64,000 nucleotides of DNA, from the NCBI GenBank assembly GCA_019240525.1, contig JAFAYE010000001.1, positions 655,300-719,299 of the forward strand, given 5' to 3'. The notes under the pieces are model-generated. The model was not told the DNA's origin. It did not search any database and saw only the letters and a program-made list of their open reading frames with translations. The position numbers were made by a program, and so were the translations under genes. The DNA is from Candidatus Eremiobacterota bacterium. GTDB lineage: Bacteria; Vulcanimicrobiota; Vulcanimicrobiia; Vulcanimicrobiales; Vulcanimicrobiaceae. Every line of letters begins with the position of its first letter. The stretch's first letter is position 1. Positions 49,818 through 59,981 of this stretch are shown one piece after another.

Positions 49818-49965
49818 GCCCCGATCAGGCGCGCTACGCATTTGCGCGGAGTTCGATTGTTTTTCGACCGCCTGCCGCAATTTTTCTAGCGCGCCTCAAA
49901 CGCTCAAGGTGCACGCGGACAGGGTGCACGAAGTGACTGCGTCGCGCCAAGTCGGGAGGCCTACG

Positions 49966-50979
49966 ATGAAGCAGTTTTATGCAGTAGCCGCGATTGCGTC
50001 TTTTGCGCTCTCCGGTTGCGCGGTGGGGCAACGTGACGCGCTGCCCGGCGGTGTTTCGTTTCAAACGTTGCGCTCGCTGCATCCGGGTACGCGTGGTTCG
50101 ATAAAGTTTTACAACGATACGTTCGGCGACGCGACGCCGGACGGCGTCGTCGCCGGCCCCGACGGCGCGCTCTGGTTTACCGACCCCGGAAATGACGTCA
50201 TTGGGCGCATCACGACGGGCGGATCGTATACGCTGGAACAGTCGGTCGGCGAGCAAGTATCGAGCGGGATCACCGTCGGTCCGGATAAGAACCTCTGGTT
50301 CACCTTCTCTAACGGCATCGGACGCATGAAAACCAACGGCACCTATACGCTGTTTCAAGATTCCGAAGGCTCGTCTCCGCAAGGCATTACGACCGGACCC
50401 GACGGCGCGCTTTGGTACGCGCAGTCGGATGGAACCGTGGGGCGCATCACGACGAACGGCACAATCAGTCACTTCACCGTTGCTCCCGGCAACGCCAACT
50501 TGCAAGGCATCGCGACGGGACCCGACGGCAATCTATGGGTAACGCAAGAAGTCGTGGGCGGCACTCGCATCTCCAATCAAGTCATTCGTCTATCGCCGAA
50601 AGGCAAACATGCCTCGTACAAGGTGGGCGACGGGCCGACGTACATATGCGTTGGGCCCGACAAGGCGATGTGGTTCACGGAAAGCGACGCAAATGCGATC
50701 GGACGGTTGACAACGTCGGGAAAGTATCGGGAATTTCCGACGAACTACGAGTACGCCGCCCCATCGGGCATCGCGAAAGGCCCTGACGGCGCGCTATGGA
50801 TTAGCGATTTCAACGGTCGCTTTGGGATCGGCCGCGTTACGACCAAGGGCAAATTCTCTTTCTACGGCGGACCGGCCGCAAACGCCGAACTTCGCCAAAT
50901 TACCGCTGGCCCAGACCATAACATGTGGTTCACATCTTTTCTCGCGCCTGAAGGAATCGGAAGGGTCACGACGCGGTGA
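49966..50979 (+). CDS. Vgb (virginiamycin B lyase)-like propeller lipoprotein
   Basis: This 337-residue lipoprotein (LSGC) has repeats of about 42 residues reading VAGPDGALWFTDPGND, VGPDKNLWFTFSNGIG, TGPDGALWYAQSDGTV and AGPDHNMWFTSFL. The 'GPDGxLWFT' blade is typical of Vgb lyases and related propellers. True Vgb lyases use a His/Glu/His set late in the chain that I cannot place here, so the protein may be a structural relative. GGGAGG lies 7 nt before the ATG. It is close to another propeller gene at 51008. Confidence 0.82.
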   Translation: MKQFYAVAAIASFALSGCAVGQRDALPGGVSFQTLRSLHPGTRGSIKFYNDTFGDATPDGVVAGPDGALWFTDPGNDVIGRITTGGSYTLEQSVGEQVSSGITVGPDKNLWFTFSNGIGRMKTNGTYTLFQDSEGSSPQGITTGPDGALWYAQSDGTVGRITTNGTISHFTVAPGNANLQGIATGPDGNLWVTQEVVGGTRISNQVIRLSPKGKHASYKVGDGPTYICVGPDKAMWFTESDANAIGRLTTSGKYREFPTNYEYAAPSGIAKGPDGALWISDFNGRFGIGRVTTKGKFSFYGGPAANAELRQITAGPDHNMWFTSFLAPEGIGRVTTR

Positions 50980-51007
50980 ACATGCGCGTGTGAAAGATAA
51001 TGAACTC

Positions 51008-51649
51008 ATGCGCTATCCTTCACCGATGCAAGGCCCGCAGGGGCTCGCATGGGATGGGGAGTTGATGTGGGCGACAAGCGCTGCCAACGGACGTTTCTTT
51101 GCTCTCGATCCGGAGACGTGGAAAATTCGGCACGAATTCGCCCCACCGCATGAAGCGTTGGGTGTAACCTACACCGGCTCAGAGTTTCGGCTGATCCTCG
51201 CTCCAGAGATCGACGAGCCCGACCTGGAACGCGACCGGCGGTACGTCTATTCGTTTACGCCCGACGGAGGATTCACCCGGTGCTTCCCGTGTCCGGATTT
51301 TTCCGGGTCGTTTCTGGCGTATGCAGACGGGACCTTGTATCTTTCACAAGCGTGGGACAAGAAGCTGATCAAACTCAACGCGGCCGGTGCGCCCGTGCGC
51401 GAATTACAGCTCGAAAGACGGCCCGTCGGTATGACGATCGTTAATAGCGCGTTCTATTTGGCGACTGTTAATGAAGAGTGGGTGGAAGGGCAACTGCAGC
51501 GGCTCCCTGTCGATGCCCCGGCCTCATCGATCGAGACGCTGCGCTCGTTTCCGTTCGAACCCCGTAGCGTCGCCTATGACGGCAAACGATTCTGGACTGC
51601 GGATCGCAACAACCATGCGATCGTATCATTTAATTTACCGATTGGCTAA
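51008..51649 (+). CDS. Cytoplasmic beta-propeller-like protein
   Basis: This 213-residue protein has no signal peptide. Blade-like strands repeat: GLAWDGELMWATSAANGRFF, SFTPDGGFTRCFPCPDFSGS, LAYADGTLYLSQAWDKKLI, GMTIVNSAFYLATVNEEWV and SVAYDGKRFWTADRNNHAI. They resemble glutamine-cyclotransferase or NHL-type propellers, with five blades at most. A GATAAT box lies 8 nt upstream of ATG 51008 and there is no ribosome-binding site, so a leaderless start is possible; I see no -35 box. The function is unknown. Confidence 0.65.
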   Translation: MRYPSPMQGPQGLAWDGELMWATSAANGRFFALDPETWKIRHEFAPPHEALGVTYTGSEFRLILAPEIDEPDLERDRRYVYSFTPDGGFTRCFPCPDFSGSFLAYADGTLYLSQAWDKKLIKLNAAGAPVRELQLERRPVGMTIVNSAFYLATVNEEWVEGQLQRLPVDAPASSIETLRSFPFEPRSVAYDGKRFWTADRNNHAIVSFNLPIG

Positions 51650-51669
51650 GGCCGAAACGTGTCTAAGAA

Positions 51670-51921
51670 TTACTTTGGCTGCGCGCTTCCGGTAAAGAGA
51701 AGGAAGGTCTGCGTATCGTACCCGACGATCGCGTACTGACTTCCCTTCTTGTAGCCGCGTCGCGAGCTTCCTGGCGCGTCAGCCGCGAGATCAATGTCGG
51801 ATTGCCACCCGGAACTCCGCAGCTTCCGTTGGTAGTACGCCTCGAAGCGGGCCGTAACTTGGTAAGGTCGTTGAGCTTCTTGAGCGGCTGCGATACCACT
51901 TCGAGTCGTTTGAAGGACCGC
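51670..51921 (-). pseudogene. Remnant of a coding region, no start codon
   Basis: An 83-codon open frame without a usable start. It encodes AAAQEAQRPYQVTARFEAYY, QRKLRSSGWQSDIDLAADAP, then GYKKGSQYAIVGYD and TFLLFTGSAQPK before TAA. The 'YYQRKLRSSGW' pattern is reminiscent of small exported bacterial domains. It is probably the 3' end of a broken gene, and the rest of the 51650-52019 gap shows nothing else. Confidence 0.35.
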
Positions 51922-52019
51922 TCACCAATGGTTAAGGCTTTTCGTTTCGGTTTCGCCCAACTGAGGCCCGAGTACAGCGGGCGGCACCCTCAGACAAGAG
52001 CGTTACGGCTGCCGGACAA

Positions 52020-53798
52020 TCACGAGCGGCTCGCGAGCCATTCGAATGCCGCTTCTACTTCTTCTTTCGTGCAGGCTTGGGTCGAGCCGGCGTTGCGCAG
52101 GGCGGCGTCGACGAGCAGCATGGCGGCGTCGGTCGTTAGGAGCGGCGCGTTTTGTGGGCCGCCTTGTTCGGCGGCGGTGCGTTGCGCCTTCCAACCTTCT
52201 TTCGCGACGAGCGCGGCGACGGTGGCGACGCGTTTGGCGCTGCCGTGGCGGCGGTCCCAGAGCAGATCGGCGATGGTATCGCTTGCGTAACCGGCCTGGA
52301 GAATGTGCTGGATCTCGAGCGGCGTGGCGCCCAGATGCAGCAGCGTTTGCAGTTCGGGGACGGCGATCGCAGTCACCTGATGCGTCTGGAGTTCTTGCAG
52401 CAGTTCGGTTTCGTCGGAAAACGCCGGACCGATCAACGCGCTATACTGCGCGGCGTAAGGTTCGCGGAACTTTGAGGCTTCGAGCGCGTCGGGCTGCGTC
52501 ACGACGCTCTTCGCGGTCTTACATTCAAGCGTGAGGCGATAGCCGAGCGGGCCGAGGATCGCGTCGGCGATGCCGTCGGGCTGTTCGTATTGGCCGAGAT
52601 GCTGCGTGAGGAAGCCGAGATGCGCGAACGCATCGCAGACGGCGGCTTCAAACGCGGCGGGATTGTCGCCGGTCGCCGTGGCTTCCAGGCGTTCGCAAAG
52701 GGCATCGGCGGCTTCATCTTCCGGCGTTGACGCGGGCGCGACGATGTCGGGCCAGTCGTCGGGCGGTTCGTTGATGCGGAAGCGGCGTTGCGCGTCTTGG
52801 AAGATCTGCGGCTTGCGCCCGTGGCCCAGCTGACGCGCGATATATTCGATGAGGTTGGTGTAGACGTACTTGCGCGTGGTGTTGGGTGGCACTAAATTGT
52901 GCGCGAGGGCGTCTTTGAGCAGCTCGTCGGCGTCGCGCGGTTTGCCGTCTTCGAGGATTTCGATTGCGGCGGTGATGACGCGGCCGCGCGGCGCGGGCGT
53001 GGTGCTTTCGGCCAGCGGGCGATCGAGCGGCGAGCTTTGGTTTGCGATGATGGCGAACTCGTGCGCGAAGACATCACCCTTCGATTGCAGCCGTTGCGGG
53101 AGATCGTCCATCGAGATGGCCGATGCGGCCGGCATGGCGCCGAGTTCGTCCCACGCGATCGGCGCCGCGACGGTGAGTCCTTCGCCGCGCAGGCAATACG
53201 GTACGGCACTGAAGCGTCCGGCGGCGTTGCTGGAGACGTGGACGTGCACGCGGTTGTCGTGGTGCGTGTTGAGCTCGGTGGACAAGAGGTCGGGATGCGC
53301 CGCGCACGCGCGGTTGGCGATGTGGTGAAGCCACGTGCGCAGGGACTTGGCGTGCGGTGCGTCGGCGAGCGGCACCCACAGTGCGATGCCGGTGCCGCCG
53401 TCGAGCATGAGGATTGCTTGTAGTCTTGCGTCGTCGAAGAGGATGGTGCGCATCGCGAGCGCCGCGAGCTTGGTGCGCTCGAACGGGATGTGCGGCTCGG
53501 CTTGGAGCAAGATGCGCGCAAACTGCAATCGCTCGCGATCCGCCGGCGGCGGGAGCGGCGCCCACGTATGAAATTAGATCGCGTACTTGGCGTGCACGAG
53601 CCAGAGCAGCTTCGTCGCCGTCAGCGGCACGCTGGTAACGTGAAATACACCTTCGGTCTGCAGACCGCCGGGATAGTTGCGGTAGACGACCGATGTTGCC
53701 TTGAGATGCGCTTCGATCAACGGTCCGACGAGACGGTAGTGCGTCAGCACGCGCCCAATCAGCTTCGCATCGGCCGCCACACCGGACAGCTCTTGCAT
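52020..53798 (-). pseudogene. LigD-primase-like domain fused to winged helix and PD-(D/E)XK nuclease, interrupted by stop codon
   Basis: Read as one frame it would encode 592 residues, but codon 75 is TAA. Residues 1-74 (LTHYRLVGPLIEAHLKATSV, YPGG) align with the start of LigD-type archaeo-eukaryotic primase-polymerase domains. After the stop comes FHTWAPL and the rest of that domain (HPDLLSTEL, FSAVPYCLRGEGLTVAAPI). The domain has lost its catalytic residues: DLDPG is replaced by LLQAE, SGGKGLH by DGGTGIA, and the late Asp by VHV. A winged helix (about 265-345) and a PD-(D/E)XK nuclease follow, with D408, E425 and K427 in LTLECKTAK. The C-terminal 502 residues could still be translated from TTG 53528. 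Confidence 0.75.
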
Positions 53799-53884
53799 GC
53801 GGTCGGGATTCGGCTGGGGCGGGGGGAGGCCTGTTTGAGGATGCCGAGCCGGCGTACGTGCCGAAGTGCGCGACCTGGACCGCC

Positions 53885-54115
53885 TTACTCGCGCAACCGT
53901 ACCTTCCGCTCACCTAGCTCGAAGCGCTCGTCCTTCCGCAGGTCGCGCATACAAGTCGTGCGCGGCGTTTTGCGGTTCTCGCTCGTCGCGCAAAGTTCGG
54001 GGTCCGATTGAACGAGGCCATTCCAAAGCTCGTCGCTTGAGACGGTCTTTCCGCGAGCGTGTTTCTTTAACCAGCGTTCGGCGGCGTCCGCGAATTTTGA
54101 ACGTCGAGCCATCAT
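53885..54115 (-). CDS. Small winged-helix-like protein of the restriction-modification operon
   Basis: This 76-residue basic protein has SKFADAAERWLKKHARGKTV, SSDELWNGLV, RKTPRTTCMRDLRKDERFEL and ERKVRLRE. The helix-helix-helix-wing order looks like a small winged helix. Its ATG overlaps the restriction-endonuclease stop by 4 nt, so it is the third gene of that operon. With 148 residues the nuclease is small, and this protein could supply its DNA-binding part or act as a control protein (inference). Confidence 0.65.
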   Translation of the reverse strand: MMARRSKFADAAERWLKKHARGKTVSSDELWNGLVQSDPELCATSENRKTPRTTCMRDLRKDERFELGERKVRLRE

Positions 54116-54558
54116 AAAGCCTTTCTGATGCAGAGGTGTAGAAACTCGTCCAGGTCTAAGATTGTTATCTCTCTAGCCCGCGGGATAAATGTTACAATGT
54201 CATCGCCTTTGTAGAAATTCTTTTTGGGGTTATGCGCCCACCCCGGGCCCGCGAGGACGATATACGAGCGTTTGATAGCAGGGTTCGCATCCTTTAAAAC
54301 GAGCATTTTAAGAATCTCGCACGGCACTTTCTCGTCAACGCTGCCGCTGCCGCCTTGCCACTTGACCGATACGTTCACCAGCGTGTTATCCGGCGCGGTG
54401 ACTAAGGTGTCCACGCGCTGGCGCCCACCTCCTAGATTCGGAGAAAGGTATTTCTGTCTAATATAAGCGTATCCGTGCTTCTTGAGGGCCGGAAGCACCG
54501 TAACCTCGAGCGTTTCTCCGCTTGACGACGTAGCGCCGCCGCCAGGAGGAGGCGTCAC
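54112..54558 (-). CDS. PD-(D/E)XK restriction endonuclease-like protein
   Basis: This 148-residue protein from GTG 54558 has a PD-(D/E)XK-like core: ALKKHGYAYIRQKYL, then QRVDTLVTAPDNTLVNVSVK (Asp ... Ser-Val-Lys in place of Glu-x-Lys), SVDEKVPCEILKMLVLKD and SYIVLAGPGWAHN. The GTG overlaps the TGA of the Dam-type methyltransferase gene by 4 nt (GTGA). A longer reading frame upstream is within the methyltransferase gene and is not used. Position and motif indicate a type II restriction endonuclease. The recognition site is unknown, and the small size suggests help from the next gene product. Confidence 0.7.
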   Translation of the reverse strand: MTPPPGGGATSSSGETLEVTVLPALKKHGYAYIRQKYLSPNLGGGRQRVDTLVTAPDNTLVNVSVKWQGGSGSVDEKVPCEILKMLVLKDANPAIKRSYIVLAGPGWAHNPKKNFYKGDDIVTFIPRAREITILDLDEFLHLCIRKAL

Positions 54559-55382
54559 AGGTTTAAGGTCGCTAGCATCTCGCGCACATCCTCGCGGTTG
54601 CCGTCGCACGATATTCGGCGCGGAGCGGCCAGTGTCATTACAGCGAACCCGAGAGAGCGATACATCTGCAAGATACGCTTTGTCGCCTGGTTCGAAGCTA
54701 CGACCGGACCTGAGTGCTTGGCGAGCCACTTGGCAAGCCGTTTCTGGTCCTCAAAGTCAAAACCCCCGGCTGAATACGACGTAAACTCCACGTCATAGGG
54801 CGGATCGGCATAAACAAGGTCGTCGTTCCGTAGAACTAAGTCCGCGAAGTCGCCGCACCGAAAATCGTAGGCTCGGAGGGCGCTACGATATTCCGCAAAC
54901 TCCCTTCCAGTGCGGTACGTAATCACCTTGTAAGAGCCAAAAGGCACGTTGAATAACCCGCTTCCGTTGAAGCGGCAGAGGCCGTTATAGCCGGTGCGAT
55001 TGAGGTAGTAGAACAACGCAGCAGCCTCGGCGCTATCGGCTTTCCCAGCCTCGATTAGCTCATTGAACCGCGAGCGATTGGCGTAGAACGTAGCGCGATC
55101 ATTCTTAAAAGTGACGCCATCGGGTTCGAGCCCGTATTGTAGCCACTTATAGAACGAAATCAGGTGCGGGTTGGAGTCATTGAGGAGCGCTGTCCGAGGA
55201 AGCAGCCCAAGAACGACGGCAAGCCCCCCAACGAACGGTTCCACCAGCCTCCGGCTGGGGTGCCCCCCGCTCCAGATCCGGCAGAGGCGGGGGACCAGCC
55301 AACGCTTCCCGCCCGCCCATTTTAGGGGAGGCGGGAGCGAAGGGGAGGGCAAGCCCGGAAGAACTGAGGCTTTAGCGTACAT
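54555..55382 (-). CDS. DNA adenine methyltransferase, Dam/D12 class
   Basis: This 275-residue N6-adenine methyltransferase of the D12 class (Dam, DpnM) has the AdoMet-binding start PLKWAGGKRWLVPRL (19-33), EPFVGGLAVVLGLL (48-61), LNRTGYNGLCRFNGSGLFN (127-145) and the catalytic D193-P-P-Y196. Dam-type enzymes often methylate GATC but the target must be tested. It heads a three-gene operon with the nuclease and the small winged-helix protein, all joined by 4-nt overlaps. Together they look like a complete type II restriction-modification system. Confidence 0.92.
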   Translation of the reverse strand: MYAKASVLPGLPSPSLPPPLKWAGGKRWLVPRLCRIWSGGHPSRRLVEPFVGGLAVVLGLLPRTALLNDSNPHLISFYKWLQYGLEPDGVTFKNDRATFYANRSRFNELIEAGKADSAEAAALFYYLNRTGYNGLCRFNGSGLFNVPFGSYKVITYRTGREFAEYRSALRAYDFRCGDFADLVLRNDDLVYADPPYDVEFTSYSAGGFDFEDQKRLAKWLAKHSGPVVASNQATKRILQMYRSLGFAVMTLAAPRRISCDGNREDVREMLATLNL

Positions 55383-55769
55383 TCCCTTCTCTAAATGATC
55401 GTTTTTGATCGCGTCCTCCTGCAGAAGCCCGGCTCCGGACGAGATAGTCGGCCTCCGTTACCGCCTTGTCCAGAAGCGCGTTTTGCCTCTTCCTTCGACC
55501 GGCTTTGCGACAAGATGGCTCGGGCCGTTCGTATTCTCGCGCTAGCTGAATGTACGGAAAGCATTGCCCCATCACTATCGCGCGCTTATTTGCCAAGAGG
55601 GCGGCAATCGAACGTATAGCTTGGTCACCACTCGGGGACCAGGCGGCACAAAGAGCAGTGCGCTCTGCGAAGGTACCTTGACGGCCAAGGTTTTGCGGAA
55701 CTTCCCGCGAGCGGATACCCTCTCAGACAACTGCGTGTATGGAGATGCGTTTCAATGCGCGTATATGCA
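55383..55769. other. Gap between methyltransferase genes
   Basis: A 74-codon minus-strand open frame (55372-55596, with AVTEADYLVRSRASAG and RDQKRSFREG) could be a small protein or control gene ahead of the Dam-type gene, but it has no recognisable family. Nothing else is visible. Confidence 0.35.
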
Positions 55770-56438
55770 TCAGGCTAATCGTCGAAACACGAACAGATGT
55801 TCATGGGCAATGCGTACGAGACGGCCTCCGTACGGTGTGCTCAGAGATCGAGTATTGTGCTGGATTTTAATGATCACGTCGACCAGCTCACCTGGCGCGA
55901 CGCTTGTAACGACCTGAGGCAAATCGTAGTAGCGGCGGTCCTTCCGCCACGATCCGATAAGTACGCCGTAATGCCCGAGCGGGCGCAGCGCCTTGTATGC
56001 GTTTTTCAGCACTGCTCCTAGCATTTTTGAAAAAGCCGGAAGATCAGCCCGCGCCGAAGACAGATCGGACGAATGCACAGCAGTCCCCCATTGGTGCCCG
56101 GAATAAGGGATCATTCCAGCATAAGGCGGATGAATCCAGATGGTCCCCGCTGGGCTGCCGAGCTCGCTCATGAGATCGCGCTGCGTCGCGTCGAATCCTG
56201 AACGCAGGTCCAGTCCGACATAAGGAATGGATAGATCAGCTGCAACGTCACGAGCAGTCCCGGACCCTTCCATTGGGTCTACGAACAGGTCGTGGCGCGA
56301 GACATGGTACGTTGCGAGGAAGGCGCGGATGATGTGGCCCGTGCAGTTGCCTCGGTAAGCTGAGTCGCCCCACGGTCCTCGGTTTGGGTATGAGACGATG
56401 CTGGTGGTAAATCGGAAGCGACCCAGATCGTTTAGCAT
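55770..56438 (-). CDS. Orphan DNA methyltransferase (HPPY motif)
   Basis: This 222-residue protein resembles N4/N6-type DNA methyltransferases. It has SYPNRGPWGDSAYRGNCTGH at the start, the AdoMet motif DLFVDPMEGSGTARDVAADL, then GLDLRSGFD and the catalytic IHPPYAGMIPYS (HPPY instead of DPPY or SPPY). LKNAYKALRPLGHYGVLIGS and a final strand complete it. ATG 56438 is chosen, but coding could extend upstream. There is no endonuclease partner nearby. Methyltransferases of this form often come from phages or integrative elements. An IS3 remnant and an IS21 element lie just upstream. Confidence 0.7.
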   Translation of the reverse strand: MLNDLGRFRFTTSIVSYPNRGPWGDSAYRGNCTGHIIRAFLATYHVSRHDLFVDPMEGSGTARDVAADLSIPYVGLDLRSGFDATQRDLMSELGSPAGTIWIHPPYAGMIPYSGHQWGTAVHSSDLSSARADLPAFSKMLGAVLKNAYKALRPLGHYGVLIGSWRKDRRYYDLPQVVTSVAPGELVDVIIKIQHNTRSLSTPYGGRLVRIAHEHLFVFRRLA

Positions 56439-56622
56439 CCTCGCGTTAGTAGCACGGCGACGTTGCCGCGAGCTGTAATAATTGCTGCCAATCTGTTTGA
56501 AACGGAGCCCATGCTGTCCCACTCGGGGGAGGACTCGCTGCAGCGAGGGCTCGGCGGATCCGCTCCAGCCGCTTTGTTCCAAGCCGCTAGGTTCGGATTG
56601 TAAAGTTCCCGGCGTGTCGCCG

Positions 56623-56815
56623 TTAACGCCACGTCCGGTTGGCGTCACCACGGTATGATGCGAGGAGCCGCCGGTACAGCCGAGATGCGAAGACCAAGCC
56701 GTTGTCGCTGCGCACAACCACTCCGGCGTCTCCCAAAGGCAGCACGCCAAAGCGTTTGAGACAAGCATCTTCCAGCGCCCAGACCGCCTCCTGAGCTCGA
56801 CAGTTCTTACTGATG
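56623..56815 (-). mobile_element. IS3-family transposase remnant
   Basis: The minus strand, in a frame ending at TAA 56623, encodes AQEAVWALEDACLKRF, FGVLPLGDAGVVVRSDNGLV and FASRLYRRLLASYRG. This matches the integrase core of IS3-family OrfB around the second catalytic Asp (RSDNGLVF). About 60 residues remain; the upstream part is cut by the left end of the IS21 element, and no matching piece lies on its right side. Confidence 0.75.
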
Positions 56816-56894
56816 TGTTAGCGTCGGAGTAAAATTGACCCACCCCGTCGGTTGAAAATTGACCCACCTAAGCCCTCGGCGAACTACGGTTCGC

Positions 56895-58489
<1,595 letters not shown>

Positions 58490-58551
58490 CCGGCGATCTG
58501 ACGTGTAGGTGGGTGACTTTTCAGCCGGCGTTTACAGGAAAGAGTTAGTAC

Positions 58552-58797
58552 ATGGCCGAGCATCGGGTCGTAATGACCGAGCCAAAGCACGATATATTGA
58601 ATGCCGACATCGACTTTTGGGTCTGGTCCAATCGCAAACAACTGGGCCACCTTCACGTTAGCAAAGGCGGCGTAGACTGGTACCCCACAAAAGCGAGCAA
58701 GAGTAAGTACTCTATGAGTTGGGAAACTATCGACTCCGCGATGCAAGCACACGGCGCACTGAGGCGAGCAACGCGCGCCAAGAAAAGGCGACGCTGA
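58552..58797 (+). CDS. Small protein after the IS21 element
   Basis: This 81-residue basic protein has DIDFWVWSNRKQLGHLHVSK, GGVDWYPTKASKSKYSMSWE, TIDSAMQAHGALRR and a Lys/Arg tail. The 'GxLxVSKGGVDWYP' pattern occurs in small uncharacterised proteins of soil and phage-related bacteria. GGAAAGAG lies 9 nt before the ATG. It is immediately right of the IS end, which may drive its transcription. Confidence 0.65.
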   Translation: MAEHRVVMTEPKHDILNADIDFWVWSNRKQLGHLHVSKGGVDWYPTKASKSKYSMSWETIDSAMQAHGALRRATRAKKRRR

Positions 58798-59030
58798 TCG
58801 CGAACTGCGCGGCCCCTCTTTGCGCAGGTTTGCAGTCCCCGTGAAACTTCAAGACCTGCGGCGAGTTGAAGCGCCGCCGAGCTCGTCCGAGGGCGTACCG
58901 CCCGTCGAAACGGCGTTGACGCTCTGACTAGCCCGTGTCGTGGCGAAGGACTGATGGCTACCGTCAGGTGCATCGTGTCCAAACGCTGCTCTCAAGGGGG
59001 AGACTTACGGGCGGTCGTCAACTATTTAAC

Positions 59031-59840
59031 ATGATATTTCGGCGTTTCAGCTACTGCGCATTGATAGTAATCGTAACCTGCCTGCGCGCGGCGGCCTCAA
59101 GTACGCCGCCAGGCGGCACGTATAAAGGCTGTCCCGCTGAGGGGGCGCCCAAGCCAACCGGCCTCGAGGCGGAGGTCGCGGAGCCCGTTTTTCTGTTCAT
59201 AAACAACGAACTAAACCGACTTAAGAACAGAGCCGATCAGGCAGTTAACCCCAGCACCACAACGGTCGCCGAATTGAATGGTAAGGCGGCACCGAACAAT
59301 CGAATCCTGCCGAACTCGCGCACGAATCTGCTCGCGCCTCTTAATGCGGCAATACTTGCTTCCCGAAGCATCTCCAATGCGGGACAACGCGCACAGATTA
59401 TCCAGGAGGCGAATCACAGAACCCTCGCCGCCCTGAGCGAAGCTTTTACGTCAGCACGCGCATATGAGAATGAGGCAGTCGTGTCGCAAGGCTACCTGGC
59501 AAGCGACGTTGGCGCTAAGTCGGAAGGCCCTGAGTCGCCGAATTGCTACGGTGAAAGTGGAGACGATTATCACATCTGGCTGGTCGATGCCGTTGGGGAT
59601 CCGCGTTCTGTTTCTGCTGTTGTCGAGATGACGCCTCGCTGGAAGGATTATAACCAAAGCTGGAAATTGGAGCGACTTCATCGGTTCTCGGTGGAACGAA
59701 CGTTAGTTAAGATTACTGGTTGGCTTCTCTTTGATCCCGAACATCCAAATGAGGTCGGCAAGACTCGGGGCGGACAGTGGGAGATTCACCCGATCACAAA
59801 GGTTGAGTATTTCGAGCAGAATTCATGGCACGAGCTTTAG
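59031..59840 (+). CDS. Exported protein of unknown function
   Basis: This 269-residue protein has a signal peptide (FRRFSYCALIVIVTCLRAAA). The mature part has a helical middle (LLAPLNAAILASRSISNAGQ) and a beta-rich C-terminal third (YHIWLVDAVGDPRSVSAVVE, LVKITGWLLFDPEHPNEVGK, WEIHPITKVEYFEQ). The C-terminal part resembles domains that bind or process extracellular material, but no family is assigned. ATG 59031 is chosen for the signal peptide; no ribosome-binding site is seen. GC content is lower than to the left. Confidence 0.6.
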   Translation: MIFRRFSYCALIVIVTCLRAAASSTPPGGTYKGCPAEGAPKPTGLEAEVAEPVFLFINNELNRLKNRADQAVNPSTTTVAELNGKAAPNNRILPNSRTNLLAPLNAAILASRSISNAGQRAQIIQEANHRTLAALSEAFTSARAYENEAVVSQGYLASDVGAKSEGPESPNCYGESGDDYHIWLVDAVGDPRSVSAVVEMTPRWKDYNQSWKLERLHRFSVERTLVKITGWLLFDPEHPNEVGKTRGGQWEIHPITKVEYFEQNSWHEL

Positions 59841-59981
59841 CGTTAACTCAAGCAGTGAGCCGACGCAGCAATTCCCAACAACGCGATCGAACGCTTATTA
59901 ACAGCCGAAGCTAAGAGGCGCGTTCTCACGGCGCCACGAGCGAGCAGCACGGCGAGCGTTTCCCGTACAAACTACTACATA

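Noticed and set aside
53074-53913. 279-codon frame overlapping the primase-nuclease gene
   Set aside because: Its product is Arg/Ala-rich low complexity typical of GC-rich shadow frames, while the other frame carries recognisable domains on both sides of the stop.
55115-55140. GGTTCGAGCC-like sequence resembling a tRNA T-arm
   Set aside because: It lies inside the Dam-type methyltransferase gene and no acceptor, D or anticodon arms can be drawn around it.
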